DNA of 64,000 bases from Agelas oroides (GCA_949130485.1 OX422195.1:6681566-6745565); one strand, 5' to 3'; positions 22,501 to 33,310 are shown, counted from the stretch's first letter. A program made the numbers and translations. The notes: generated by a model from the sequence alone, not told the origin.

Positions 22501-25500
22501 AGGTCAGGTCAGTAAGAACATGTATATAAACCTGCACTGACCGACTCTTACCCAGTGAATGGGAGGCCTGAAGCTCTACCACATCCTGGTAATTTACATG
22601 TATATAAACTGACCGACTCTTACCCAGTGAATGGGAGGCCTGAAGCTCTTGATCTGATTCTTGTAGGTGTAGACGTAAACAGCACTGGAGGAGAATGAGC
22701 TGAACAGCTTGTGTCGCAGTTCGTACACCGAGAAGCAGGGGGTGTGGACTGGAATGGGGATACCGCCTGAGGGAGACTCCTCAAGAGTGCCAAGATCTGG
22801 AGGAGAAAGAAAAGTAAGTTTGTGTGGATGGGTAGCATTACAAGTGGTTGCATGGCATGTTCCACACACACATTTTAGTTATGTGTAAACAATCTTAGGA
22901 CAAGCTCTGTGTATCCACTGGCTTTAATTTCTTGCCCTTGGAATATTGTCAGAGCACACTACGTAACTGCCACTATGACAAGATGTCCTCCCTCCTCTGA
23001 GGTACAAGGATGTCTCTGCATGCCAGCCGAGCCAAGAACCATTGCACTGCTGAGCCAATAAAGCAAGGATGTCTCTGCATGCCAGCCGAGCCTAGAACCA
23101 TTGCACTGCTGAGCCAATAAAGCAAGGATGTCTCTGCATGCCAGCCGAGCCTAGAACCATTGCACTGCTGAGCCGATAAAGCACACTAACGCTTCATTCA
23201 TCCATTTCCTTGTTGATCCTCACTCGGGGACCAGGCCAGGATCAGCTTCTGTATTAGATCTATTTGCAAGCTCACTTCGCACTTTTCTATTTTATAATAG
23301 GTTTTTGCAGTAAGCATAAGCTATTCCCCTCTGTATATATATTGTTTGTTTGTTTGTTTGTTTGTTTGTTTGTTTGTTTGTATACAGGGCTCGGTAGACC
23401 AACTGTAAGTAGCTGGTGAGATTTCCCGTTAAAACAAAGTTTTGTCTTTTATCTTATCTTTAGCTTCCCTTGTGTAAAATGGCTTGTAGAAACACTTTGA
23501 GGAAGGGCTAGCACTTGGCAAGGGGTCCACGACATACTTACCTTCCTCCACTTCCTGGACAAGCGGCTCCAACTTGGCCTTCCGTCTCCTTCTCCTCTCA
23601 CCACTGCCACCCCCCTCCCCTCCCTCCCTCTGCACATTGCCACCATTACTTGCAGGATGCTTCTGTAATAACGATGCACTGGGACGAGTTGGGGTGGTCT
23701 TTGTCGGCTTTTGCTCTTGGGCTGTGGGGTTCTTGTTGGTTGCCCCTTGGGGTGAGCCTCCCAATGGCACCATGAGGACCATGCGAGAGTCCCCCCATAT
23801 TACGTGATGAAAGAAACAGTCTTGGGTTGGGAGGAGGGGAGGGAAGGGAAGAGGAGAGGAGGAGGGGAAGGAGAGGGAGGGAAGTGAAGGGAGAGGAGGA
23901 GAGAGGAGGAGAGAGAGAAGGGGAGGGGAGAGGAGGAAAGAGAAGGAGAGAGGGAAGGAGAGGGAGGGAAGTGAAGGGAAGGGGAGAGAGAGAAGGAGAG
24001 AGAAGGAGAGAGGGAAGGAGAGAGGGAAGGAGAGGGAGGGAAGTGAAGGGAAGGGGAGAGAGAGAAGGAGAGAGAAGGAAAGGGGAAGGAGAGGGAGGGA
24101 AGTGAAGGGAAGGGGAGAGGAGGAGGGGAGGGAAAGGAAAGAGAGGGAAGAATAGGAAAGGAGAGGGAGGGAAAGGTGAAGAATTGGTTGAAGGGATGGG
24201 AGGGGAGAACAGACAAAAGGAGAAAACCAGGAAAGAGGAAACGGCAAATTAGTACCCATGCACTCACATGCAACAATACAAAGCATACTATACATGTGTG
24301 TAGTATGTGCATGGTTTGTAGATGAGATACCATTATGTGTAGCCAACGGTTACAGCTTGTAGTACACTGTATGTGGATATCTTCATAAATAGGTTATATA
24401 CTCTTCATCGTCCCACAAGGATGAGAGCATCCTAGTTAAACAATGACTAATGATAAACTCCTTGAGATTGTGTAACGGTCTTACCTTTCAACTTGACAGA
24501 GTAGAGGGTCATTTTCTTGTGGGACCCACCTGCACAGAAAGAAAGTGCATTAATTTATACACACAGGGGGCAACAAATAGAATGATGTTTATAATCTCAT
24601 TTCCTGATCACTAGAAGTTGTAATAATATAGTGAGTGGTTCAAGTAAACTTTAAGTCACATGACTCAAGCTACATTAAAACAACAATGGAAGGACTTACA
24701 GACAATTGAAGTTGGTTTCTTCAACTACAAATGCGTATATTAATATTAAAAATGGGGTATATATATTAATAGCCACACCCACTTTAATGGTCATGTGGTG
24801 CTATGAATATCTTAAAATTTGAATTTACTTGAACTACTCATAACTCACTTATTATAATTAATATGCAGTACAAACAAAAACAATCACAATGAACCACATC
24901 TCCCTCAAAAAGACTTTTAATTAAGGACAAGTTGTAATTGTACATGGCATGTGTAACTGGCCAAAACAACTTTCCACACAAGCATTAACTTTCTATACGG
25001 AGGACAGTATTAGCTAACCAAGTATGTAGCTAAGTACATAGATGTACAAGTATATGTGATCATATATACTCCATGAGGTGGTCCCTCCCACATCAGGTAG
25101 GTTCTTCCTCATCTTCTCCCCCCTCTCCCCATAAAGGAAGCTATCTCACCTGAGCCAGACTTCTTCTTGCGTTTGCTGCCACTTCCACCAGCCCCTTCCC
25201 ACTGCTCCCCTCCACCAACACCACCCCTGCCCTCCTCCTGCTTGCTCCCCCCTCCTCCTCCCCCTCCTCCATTCTGCCCTTCGTCTTTCTCCTCCCCTCC
25301 ATCTCTTCCACCCGCTCCAGACGATTCCTTTTGTCTGTTGTCAGTCTTGTTGTTTCCTCCTTCACTGGTGTGGTCAGACTCACTGGCCAGCGTCTCCTCA
25401 CTCACTAGCTTGAAGTAGCCTGTGTGTGTGTGTGTGCATGTGTGCATGTGGGGGGGAGGGAGGGGTATGCATGTGTGTGTGTGTTGTGTGTGTGTGTGTG

Positions 25501-28500
25501 TGGGTGTGAGTGTGCGTGTGTGTGCGCGTGTGTGGGTGTGAGTGTGCGTGTGCGTGGGTGTGCACGCGTGTGTGTGTGTGTGTGCGTGTGATACCATGGA
25601 TACATGATCTAGTCTAAGATAAGGAAAAAAAAATAGTTGTATAGATTAACATGACATAAACAAACCTTGATCCTAACATGTACACACCTTCACTCTCCCT
25701 GTCGGACTCTTGGCTGAGCTGGGATTCCTCCCCCTCTTCTCCTCCTCCACTGGCCACACCTTTACAGGCGGAGTCAATCTCCATGGCTACCTCTTTCCTA
25801 TTCCCTGCTTCTGCTGCATCAAATGTCAAGAAGCGTCTAGCCTGCGTTTTTTCAGACCCCTTTTTAGGCGCAGTTGGTCCTGCCAAATTCTGATTCGGTG
25901 GTCTACCAGTGACAGTGTCTGAGCTACTTGAGTAAATAGGTTGATCCTTTTCTGAGAGGGCAGGAACAGGCACCGTTGTAAAAGTATTCATAACAGAAGT
26001 TGGGAGGTTAATTGTGGCTTGTGGTTGATTTGGTTGGGTGCATCTTTGCAACTTTTCAGCGACCGTACTTGTGTTGGTCTTGTGGCTCCAGTTTTGAGTC
26101 TCTTTCGCATCCAATAAGCGGACAGTGACAACTGGACCAGGAGCTTTTGGGAGCAGGCTCGGCTGTTTTCTTTCAACTACTGGAGCCGGCCTTAGCGAGG
26201 GAGGCTGTACTGGAGCAGGCTTAAGCAAGGGAGGTTGTACTTGTTTAGAAATGGCCGGAACTGGAGAGACTAAAACCTTTGCTGGTATGCCTCCATTGTA
26301 GTGGTGGTCGGAAGGCTTCATAGCAGTGACCTGTACACTACCAATTCCCATCTTCAGATTTGGTCCCGATGGATTGGAGACATTTTGAGTCCTCGCAGCA
26401 TTTGTGTTTCCACTTGATTCATGTGCGCTAGTCTTCTGGAGTACCTCCTTGATTCGTGATTGTACATTGGATGCGATGATCTGAAGGCTTGCGTCTATCA
26501 GAGAACCCGAAGCCTGCTGGGTACTGTCGACTTTTCTTGAAGCCGTACTCACTACTTTAGGAACTGGATCAGGTTTGGCGATGCAGGGTAGAGCCTTGGA
26601 AGCGTCTGTGGTCCCCTTTTGCACAATGGCACTCACCTTCGAAGATTTTATCGTCTGTGTGTAGACAACTTTGGGTGCACTGGGTTCTGACGCCATGGCT
26701 ACCGTTCCCCCGCTTAGTTCCACAGAGGATTTAGGAGCCCCAGTGCTGCCCACCTGTGTCTGTAGCACCTGTATTAGTGAGGGGTTAGTCACCGCAGTCA
26801 GTGGCGGGTGAGGACTAAACTGGGTAGCTATGACAGAAACTTTCACATTGCTACCAGCGATAGTTGAGGGGGCTGGGATGAAGGTTCTGGCCGTTACTAC
26901 AGTCTTACCTGAAGACATCACTGGTACTGGCCCAGGGGGACATTTCGACCCTACCTCTGAGGTGTTAATGCTATCTGTTCCTTGGCTTATGCTGAGCTGG
27001 GCAGGAGCAACGCTGGGTCGTGTTAGGCTGTGTTGAGAAGAACTGTGCTGGGAAGAGCTGTGCTGGGAAGAGCTGTGCTGGGAAGAGCTGTGCTGGGAAG
27101 AGCTGTGCTGGGAAGAGCTATGCTGGGAAGAGCTGTGCTGGGAAGAGCTGTGCTGGGAAGAGCTATGCTGTGAAGAGCTGTGCTGGGAAGAGCTGTGTTG
27201 GGAAGAGTTAATACTATTGGGGTTCATGATACACTTTGGGACACCTTCAGTTGTGGACGCAGGTGGGAGGAGCTTCTTTGATTCAGTTGCTGACACGTGT
27301 GCAGAAGTGGATAATGGTGCTGAGGTAGGGGTGCATGAAACAATTGAAGGAGAGTGAGAACTCATGGGAGTCATGAGAGTGCTGAGAGAAGAGAGAGGGA
27401 GGGAAGTGCTGGGGGTACTGTCTGAAGGTTTCAGTGGGGGCGGTGGCTGGAGAAGGATGGGACGAAGGAGGGGAGTGTAGACAGATAAGGTAGGTGGGAG
27501 GAAGACTGCAGCTGGGGGAGAAAGTTGCGGAGATGGCAGGACACTGGTCTGTTTCGCAGCGCTGACTGCGATTGGAGCCAGAGGGGGAAGGTGTTTTGTT
27601 GTACCTTTGTTTACACTGCCTGTGGTTTGTGTAGCGACTGAGGGACCAGAAGACAGGGCCACAGACGTCAAGGATGCGGTGGTGACAGTAGCACTTTTAC
27701 TGGTGGTTAACGCTTGTTGTTGTTGCATTGGGAGAGACGCAGTGGTAACCAGCGAAGGTGGTACTGTGGTCCCCACGATGTGAGTCAATGGTCGTTTCAC
27801 ATCAGAGGGTAACACAGGCAAGTTGAGGTGGAAATTGATCCCCAGTTCTTGTGCGTATCGCAGGAGCTGGGGTACATTACCCGTGGGGCTATTGGGGTTT
27901 AAGCTAGTTGTGGCCGGTACAGCTTCAGGCTCAGGCTCATCATCAGAGAGTCTCTTCTTCTTTGGAGCAGGAGGCTGCTGTGGAGTTACATTATTATTCT
28001 TTCTCTTTGACTTAGGCTTCGCCTTCACACTCTGAAAGTGACCATATTTATTCCTGAATTTTTCACTAAAGAACAGCGAAGAAACTGTTTTGGCAGCCTT
28101 CTCTACTTTTATCTCTGTGCTCACTGCATCCTCGTCCATCAGTGCTGCTGTTTGTTCTCCACCTGCCATCCCTTCATCCTCTCTCTTCAATGGTGCAGCA
28201 GGTGTGCTTAGTGTTGACACACTTGCGCTCTTACCAAAAGGTATTGCTTTCATACTGTCAGTGTTTGCCAGATTGGTTGTAGTCTGGGGGAGGCTGGATG
28301 CGGTAGTCTGGTCAGTGTTTGCCAGACTGGTTGTAGTCTGGGGGAGGCTGGATGCGGTAGTCTGGTCAGTGTTTGCCAGACTGGTTGTAGTCTGGGGGAG
28401 GCTGGATGCGGTAGTCTGGTCAGTGTTTGCCAGACTGGTGGTAGTCTGGGGGAGGCTGGATGCGGTAGTCTGGTCAGTGTTTGCCAGACTGGTTGTAGTC

Positions 28501-31500
28501 TGGGGGAGGCTGGATGCGGTAGTCTGGTCAGTGTTTGCCAGACTGGTTGTAGTCTGGGGGAGGCTGGATGCGGTAGTCTGGTCAGTGTTTGCCAGACTGG
28601 TTGTAGTCTGGGGGAGGTTAGATGCCGTCTGGTAAGTACTTGCCAGACTGGTTGTAGTCTGGGGGAGGCTGGATACCATCTGGTCAGTGCCTACCAGACT
28701 GGTGGTAGTATGGGAGAGGCTGGATACCATCTGGTCAGTGTCTACCAGACTGGTGGTAGTCTCTGGGAGGTTGGGTGTCGTTCGGTTAGTGTCTACCAGA
28801 CTGGTGGTAGTCCGTGAGAGGTTGGGTGCTGTCCGGTTAGTGACCACCAGATTGGTGGTAGTTTGTGGGAGGTTGGGTGTCGTTCGGTTAGTGTCTACCA
28901 GACTGGTGGTAGTCCGTGAGAGGTTGGGTGCTGTCCGGTTAGTGTCTACTAGACTGGTGGTAGTCCGTGAGAGGTTGGGTGCTGTCCGGTTAGTGTCCAC
29001 CAGATTGGTGGTAGTTTGTGGGAGGTTGGATGCCGTCCGGTTAGTGTCCACCAGACTGCTGGTAGTCCGTGGGAGGCTGGATGCTGTCCGGTTAGTGTCC
29101 ACCAGACTGGTGGTAGTTTGTGGGAGGCTGGATGCCGTCTGAGTGGTGTATGCCAGACTGTTGGTAGCCTTGGGGAAGCTGAAAACCATCTGGCCATTGT
29201 ATGCCAGACAGGTAGTAGTCTGGGGGAGGCTGGATGCTGCCTGGTTAATGACCACAAGACTGCTAGCTCGGGGAAAACTGGATACTGTCTGGTTAGTGCC
29301 AACCAGACCAGTCTGGAAGAGGCTGGGTACTGCATGACCATTGTATGCCAGACTGGTCGTTCGGGGGAGGCTGGGTGCTGTCTGGTTAATGACTACCAGA
29401 CTGCTAGCTCGGGGAAAACTGGATACTGACTTGTTAGTTTCCACCAAACTGGTAGTCTGGGAGAGGCTGGGTGCTGTCCAGCTAGTGTTCACAAGACCAA
29501 ATGTTGTCTGAGTATCTCTCCGTCTGGATGCTGTCTGGTCAGTGTCTACCAAACTGATAGACTGCGGAAGACCAGATGCCGTTTGTGTGCTTGAATCAGA
29601 CTGACTCTGTGTGAATGTGGCAGAAACCTGACTGTTCACAGAACTGACAACAGGTGTTGTACCCTTAATGCTACCAGGTGAAACATCGACGGCAGCTGTC
29701 TGACACTTTACACCTAATTCAGTTCCAAAAACCTGGGAGGAAGACAATTGAAAAGTCTGTTTGGTTTCGATCTTCTGGTCAGGTTTGTTATCCTTCTCCT
29801 TTGACTGAAGAGTGGTTTCACTACTGCTGCCGTTGTTGGCCTGCATGGTGAAGGTGTTAATGGGCGTGTACACTGGAGCATACATGGTTTGAAGAGGAGA
29901 AGAAGAAGTGTGCTGTACAAGATGATGTGAGCTTGCGGGGAAAGTAACTTGTGGGAACATGGTTCCAAGTATGGGTACATTACTGAAAAACTTTGCAGGA
30001 GACTCAGAGAGATTGACGGTGGAGTGCTCTACAGAGGTGCTAGGAGGACAGGCATCTACCAGTGTATTTGGCTCACGTTGCTGGGTACTCATGATTTTCT
30101 CCTTCAAGGCCTTGAGAGTAGTTTCTTTCACAGCACCTTGTTTGTACACCTTACCACTCCTGGTGATGGCGACTGTCCCAGTGTTGTGTGAGAGGGATGA
30201 TGCTCCAGTCTGCTCATGATCAGCAGATGAAGTACCTGTGGTTTGAGGGGTAGCCCCTGCACTAATTGCTGCAGATATTTGGTCATCATGGCCTTCTTTG
30301 CGGGGGCTACCAGTTGTTGACGGCCCCGTTTTGACCAAAGGTTCCTCCTTCTGGACCCCATATATGGATGGGGACACACCTTCTGAGGTAGGCATGGCAA
30401 CACCTGTGTTCATACTCTTTTCCAAAACATGTCCTTCATCATCGCTTGCCTGGGGCTCAATTTCTAGACTAAATTCTGTTGCACATTTCAACCTCGTTTC
30501 CAAGTTGGTCATTGTGGGTGGCACCTCAGTGGTACTGTAGGTGTTGCTCACATTGGTCACATTTTTGGCAACAGATGGACTCTCATACTCCATCACTTCC
30601 TCCTCTCCCTCTCCCTCTCCCTCTCCCTCTTCCTCTTCCCTTTCAAGCACAAAGGGGTCTTCCACTGCTGCTACATGTACATCAGATGAGGGAAGAGGGT
30701 AGCCACAGCGGTTACAGTTGGATGGGATTCTCTCTAAATGACGTGACTTTCGGCTGAAGTGGCATTTGGGACAAGGAGGAATCTTGCAGCGTTTGGCCCA
30801 GTGGTCATAGAAAAACTTCTTACACTTGTGGCACTTTTTAGCTTTGGTCTTCTCCGATACGGTACCACAGTTGTTGCACACCTTCAGCCTCGCACCTGGT
30901 GTGCTCTCTGCAGACTGCCTTGAAGAGGAAGATGACCTTGCTGACCTTGAGCCCCTCCCCCTTCCTGGTCTTCTTCCTCTCTTAGCCTTTGGATAACCGT
31001 CAGCAGAGCTCTTCCGTTTTGACCTTTTCCGCACTATTCTCTTAAGATGCCCTTCTTTAAATTCTTCACTATTCGAGTCCCCCTCCTCTTCCTCTCTTTC
31101 ACCATCCTCTGACTGTGTGTCATTGGCACTGCTCTCCATTGCTTCACCAAGCTGTTTCTCACCGGTGTCTTCTTGTGCAATAACTTTCTGCTCCTCAGCC
31201 ATGCTAACTTCTCCCTCCAGTAGATCTCCAACAGGTAGACTAACACTTGAGGTGGAGACATCAGTCTGGTGGACATTGGCATGCGGTACACGGCCTGTTG
31301 TTTGAAATACATCCAACGTGGGAGCACTTAGACTAGCACTTGAGGTGGGGACATCAGTCTGGTGGACATTGGCAAGCGGTACACGGCCTGTTGTTTGAAA
31401 TATATCGAATGTGGGAGCAGCTTCCTCCTCCTCCACCAATTTGCCACTTTGCTCAAATTCTTCCGAGTGTTTCTTTTTTCTCTTCTTTCGTGGTGTTCTG

Positions 31501-32117
31501 GAGCCTGAACTGGATCGTCGGTGAGGACTTTTCTTGGTGGGAGAGGACACAATGGGAGGAGAGAGTACACTACCAGAAGTGCTGACACCCATGTGGGGTG
31601 TGTGGTCAGTATGTATCATGGAACAAGAAGTGGATCGAACTGCAAGTGAAGGGGAGTGCTCGGGGCTGATGACCAGAGATGAATTTACAGCTTCAGCTAG
31701 GGATGATGGTTTCACTGCCTCACTGTACGGCTCTGTGATCACACTCATCGTCACAGCCCTACCCTTCTGGGGTAACTTGGCACCAACAGTTTTCTTTGGT
31801 TCAACAGTCAGGTACTTTTCATCCTCTCCTTGAGCTCCAACATGGCTGCCTTGTTTCTGTGGTGGTCTTCCTACTCTTCGTGTACCAGCAACAGAGCTCG
31901 TGCTACCAGTTGAAAGGCTGGAAACAGGAGAAGAAGCCACAGGCAGTTTTGAGCTTCCTTTTTTGGAGCTTTGAGGTTTGCAAGAGCTTCGCAGGAGTCT
32001 GTGCGGAGTTTCCTCAGAGGATTTCAAGAGGGCATTGACATGGGGTGGGAGGGGGGATCTGATACTCATTTTCTTGTTGCTATTGTTGTTTGTGTTGATG
32101 CTATCAGTGCTGGCCAT
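13044..32117 (-). CDS. Large Ser/Thr-rich zinc-ribbon protein with two Ski/Sno/Dac-like domains, 19 exons
   Basis: I join these exons, 5' to 3': 25688-32117, 25150-25419, 24485-24529, 23542-23820, 22624-22796, 21747-21906, 21020-21419, 20340-20557, 19620-19666, 18409-18559, 18083-18183, 17702-17823, 17287-17413, 16677-16773, 15610-15841, 15141-15240, 14492-14609, 13701-13829, 13044-13246. All keep phase and total 9,402 nt, about 3,133 residues, ending [12 protein letters not shown]. Domains: Cys-rich zinc-ribbon pairs at about 412-480 and 2590-2655, basic patches, a Lys/Glu block (exon 7), a Ski/Sno/Dachshund-like fold at about 2725-2815 and a second at about 2875-2975. A nuclear DNA- or chromatin-binding role is inferred from these parts. 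The exon 7/8 junction is ambiguous (donor GTTGGT at 21019, or GTAGTT at 21003 with a different acceptor), and exon 9 is weak. I do not recognise an orthologue. Confidence 0.75.
13325..13640. mobile_element. Inverted-repeat element in intron 18 of the large gene
   Basis: TGCAGATTGCTTTCAGTATC at 13325 pairs with GATACTGAAAGCAATCTG at 13623-13640. The same pair occurs inside the 195-bp element at 11451. No clear target duplication is visible and there is no coding frame. Confidence 0.5.
14160..14243 (-). mobile_element. tRNA-derived SINE, minus orientation
   Basis: Read on the minus strand it starts GCTGGTGGTTGTGGCTCAGT, contains AGAGCACTGGCAGCTCAA and a B-box-like AGGTTAAATTCC, and is related along its length to the copy at 43004-43110 on the plus strand. 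It lacks a foldable acceptor stem with CCA, so it is not a tRNA gene. Confidence 0.55.
14690..14756. repeat. 17-bp tandem repeat
   Basis: About four copies of GTACCAATGTAGGTGCA in an intron of the large gene. Confidence 0.85.
15020..15079. mobile_element. TAGCCTCG hairpin element, 60 bp
   Basis: TAGCCTCGCACCCAGACTC ... GAGTCTGGGTACGAGGCTA, a near-perfect hairpin with a ~20-base loop, in an intron of the large gene. The flanks CTACACAAT and ACACACATC agree only partly, so any target duplication is eroded. Confidence 0.65.
15141..15841 (-). CDS. Exons 15-16 of the large gene: Ski/Sno/Dachshund-like domain 2
   Basis: Exons 15610-15841 and 15141-15240 encode [20 protein letters not shown], then [15 protein letters not shown], then [30 protein letters not shown]. 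The same strand, CLPE, helix, LLRSxGV, [12 protein letters not shown] plan as domain 1 suggests an internal duplication. The donor is GTGAGA at 15140. Reading through it meets a TGA shortly after, so the splice is needed for the two C-terminal helical exons. Confidence 0.55.
15294..15606. repeat. (CACA) microsatellite within a ~110-bp tandem repeat
   Basis: Three imperfect units each hold a run of ACACAC/CTCACACTCAC and the block GTGAACCACAACAGTGAGG. The array sits directly upstream (transcript sense) of exon 16 and ends at the exon 15 donor. Confidence 0.8.
16778..17170. repeat. (GGGA)n polypurine tract at the exon 14 acceptor
   Basis: About 390 bp, almost pure purine on the plus strand, pyrimidine in the transcript. 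It begins within five bases of the exon 14 acceptor (exon end 16773). The long reading frames in both strands here are repeat artefacts. Confidence 0.9.
17287..18183 (-). CDS. Exons 11-13 of the large gene: Ski/Sno/Dachshund-like domain 1
   Basis: Exons 18083-18183, 17702-17823 and 17287-17413 encode a strand ([18 protein letters not shown]), then [11 protein letters not shown], then [30 protein letters not shown]. The order of a Cys/Leu-Gln strand, helix, LxxLG, RCxLI and DxxxLL follows the Dachshund homology domain, in which LRGLGAI...NRCKLI...DF is the signature. This is family resemblance by eye, not an alignment score. The phases join cleanly (0, 0, 2 to 0). Confidence 0.6.
17640..17698. 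repeat. (AC)n microsatellite at the exon 12 donor
   Basis: About 25 AC dinucleotides ending three bases from the GTAGGG donor of exon 12 (exon start 17702). Confidence 0.95.
18640..19443. mobile_element. MITE with TACCGTATTCTACG ends, ~800 bp
   Basis: TACCGTATTCTACGTATTAT at 18642 is repeated inverted as ATAATACGTAGAATACGGTA ending at 19443. Inner blocks CCGCCCATGGGCGGG and GGGGGTGGGCGGATAATAC repeat near both ends. It lies in an intron of the large gene. No transposase frame is seen. The TACCGTA terminus is shared with the elements at 46627 and 59994. Confidence 0.65.
19448..19550. repeat. (ATCT)n microsatellite
   Basis: About 25 tetranucleotide units directly downstream of the preceding MITE, followed by a (TGTC)n run to about 19610. 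Confidence 0.95.
19990..20345. repeat. Tandem copies of the exon 8 donor region
   Basis: A unit of about 62-65 bp, CTCACCATCAGGCTTGRGCAT ... CCAACCCTAAACTATG, is repeated about five times. In transcript sense each copy contains the last codons of exon 8 and its GTGAG donor. The copy at 20335-20360 is the functional one because only it continues into the zinc-ribbon coding sequence. Confidence 0.85.
20340..21419 (-). CDS. Exons 7-8 of the large gene: Lys/Glu block and second zinc-ribbon pair
   Basis: Exon 7 (21020-21419) encodes [20 protein letters not shown], a basic [12 protein letters not shown] run (likely nuclear import) and a long Glu/Lys stretch. Exon 8 (20340-20557) carries CPHCG, CKKCPVC, CVYCG and CVDCG in 45 residues, the spacing of two C4 zinc ribbons, and ends MPKPDG at a GTGAGA donor. 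A TAAGAACGGGCGG-type MITE (20681-20916) lies in the intron between them, together with a G-rich run at 20564-20581. Confidence 0.7.
20681..20916. mobile_element. CAAGAGCGCATAAG MITE, copy 1
   Basis: Starts CAAGAGCGCATAAGAACGGG and ends TTCTTATGCGCTCTTG. The same family occurs at 36550 and 38518. AACAAGG lies on both sides, a likely 7-bp duplication. It is intronic in the large gene. Confidence 0.75.
21915..22078. repeat. Polypurine tract at the exon 6 acceptor
   Basis: GGGAGGGAGGGGAGGG-type repeat starting nine bases from the exon 6 acceptor; in the transcript this is an extended polypyrimidine tract. Complementary pyrimidine-rich DNA (21550-21745) lies on the other side of exon 6. Confidence 0.9.
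22150..22620. repeat. Tandem copies of the exon 5 donor region
   Basis: A unit of about 73 bp contains CTTACCCAGTGAATGGGAGG, then CCTGAAGCTCTACCACATCC and ATTTACATGTATATAAACC. Four copies precede the real one at 22619. In transcript sense each unit holds the last ~25 bases of exon 5 plus its GTAAGAG donor. Confidence 0.9.
23005..23185. repeat. 61-bp tandem repeat, three copies
   Basis: CAAGGATGTCTCTGCATGCC ... GAGCCAATAAAG repeated three times in intron 4 of the large gene. A (TTTG)n microsatellite follows at 23342-23380. Confidence 0.9.
23823..24180. repeat. Polypurine tract at the exon 4 acceptor
   Basis: About 355 bp of GGGAAGGAGAGG-like repeats on the plus strand, starting three bases upstream (transcript sense) of exon 4. 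Open frames in it are artefacts. Confidence 0.9.
25422..25590. repeat. (GT)n-rich tract at the exon 2 acceptor
   Basis: TGTG-rich imperfect microsatellite beginning right at the CAG acceptor of exon 2 (exon end 25419). Confidence 0.9.
25688..32117 (-). CDS. Exon 1 of the large gene: 6.4-kb exon with zinc ribbons and coding minisatellites
   Basis: It starts at [11 protein letters not shown] (ATG at 32115-32117) and runs 2,143 codons without a stop to SDRESEG at a GTGTGT donor. Residues ~412-480 hold CxxC pairs ([33 protein letters not shown]), a double zinc-ribbon pattern. An acidic run follows at about 500-515. Residues ~925-1300 are an 18-residue tandem array (TTTSL-[VA]-[DN]-T-[ND]-[RQ]), the last seven copies almost identical (54-bp units, 28255-28620). 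About 12 copies of a QHSSS pentapeptide lie near 1640-1695 (27020-27210). Apart from the zinc ribbons the exon is low-complexity and probably disordered. Frames on the opposite strand here are shadows. Confidence 0.85.
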
Positions 32118-33190
32118 CCTATGCTAGCCAGGCTGGAAAGGGGGAGGGGTTAATGGTGAAGAGTGGAAACATAAGGTACTGTATAAAATGCTAGAGAAAT
32201 GCAAGGCATGTGTGGGCCATTTTATGTTGGACAGTCTGGGAAGGAAGGGAGATGTGTACGTAGGGAGAGGAGAGAAATGGTAAAATATACTAAGTGAGCT
32301 GTGTAAGTGTAAGCTGAGTCCATTATATGCTGGCACAATTTCTAAAATAACCTCCCAAAAGTGGAAAGAGGGTCTGGTGTTCTGAACAACTATTCTTGTC
32401 ACATGGGGCGGGGTCGAACGGCATAAAGAAAGTAATTATTGCATTCCCCATGCACTGCATGCAGCGTGCAAGATGGAAGCGTGAATGATACCAAGCTGGT
32501 GCCGTTCGTGCGATTGCTCTGCCAGTGTCCAAACAGCATCACTCCCTCAATCCAGCTGCATCTGCCTCTAACAAGACGGTTGTGGAGTACTAGATCTCGT
32601 GCTCGATTGCCTATGTCATCGCATCTAATTACGCGTTATGCAATCTGATTCGAGCTCTCAGATCGGGGAGCTACCCCGCCCAATGTGACAAGAAAAGTCG
32701 CTCAGAACACCAGACCCTCTCTCTCGCATGTGCGGGGAGGGTCTGGGCACGAGACTAGCATGTACTGTACTGAGGGTCTGGGAACGAGACTAGTTTCAGA
32801 ATAATATGGACTCCTTTGGTCACATGTCACTGTGTGTGATTCACTTGCTGGGTCATTGATTGTCAGCCCAGTTTAACTCGTAAGAAGAGATAAATTTACA
32901 GTCATGTAGCTGATATATACGTGTATAAAGCATATTATATATAAATGAGGTGAAATCAGAGAAATTTCAAATAGTCTAATAGAATAATTTAGAGCACAAT
33001 GTCCACAAGCCTATCCAAGCGCATGTGCATGTCAAGTGTATGTGTATCCAAGTAAGTGTGTGAAACTCCTGGACAAAGCCAGCAAGGGATGAAACCCCAT
33101 CTGAGTCAATTAACATTGTAATGTTGTCTCGGAAACAGTAGTATAGTATGTGTTCCCCCCCCCCCTGTACACACAAAAATAGGAAGAAGA
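32118..33190. other. Upstream region of the large gene with solo hairpin ends
   Basis: This should hold the promoter and 5' UTR of the large minus-strand gene; no TATA or other site is convincing. At about 32709-32759 GACCCTCTCTCTCGC pairs with GGGAGGGTCTGGGCACGAGACTA, and a second solo end GGGTCTGGGAACGAGACTA lies at 32774-32792. Both are TAGYCTCG-family ends. Confidence 0.45.
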
Positions 33191-33199
33191 ATGTAATAT

Positions 33200-33310
33200 T
33201 GTGATTGGGGCTACATTAGACCGTAGTTGATTGGGGCTACATTAGACCGTAGTTGATTGGGGCTATATTAGACCGTAGTTGATTGGGGCTACATTTAGAC
33301 TGTAGTTGTT
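33200..33310. repeat. 27-bp tandem repeat
   Basis: Four copies of GATTGGGGCTACATTAGACC plus GTAGTT. Confidence 0.9.

Noticed and set aside
22150..22650. CRISPR-like direct repeats
   Set aside because: The units are contiguous with no unique spacers, and the sequence is an intron of an animal gene.
28090..29429. Long plus-strand frames of repeated Leu-Val-Val-Val type units
   Set aside because: They are the antisense of the 54-bp coding minisatellite of the large minus-strand exon. The minus frame is 2,143 codons long with zinc-ribbon motifs; the plus frames are not.
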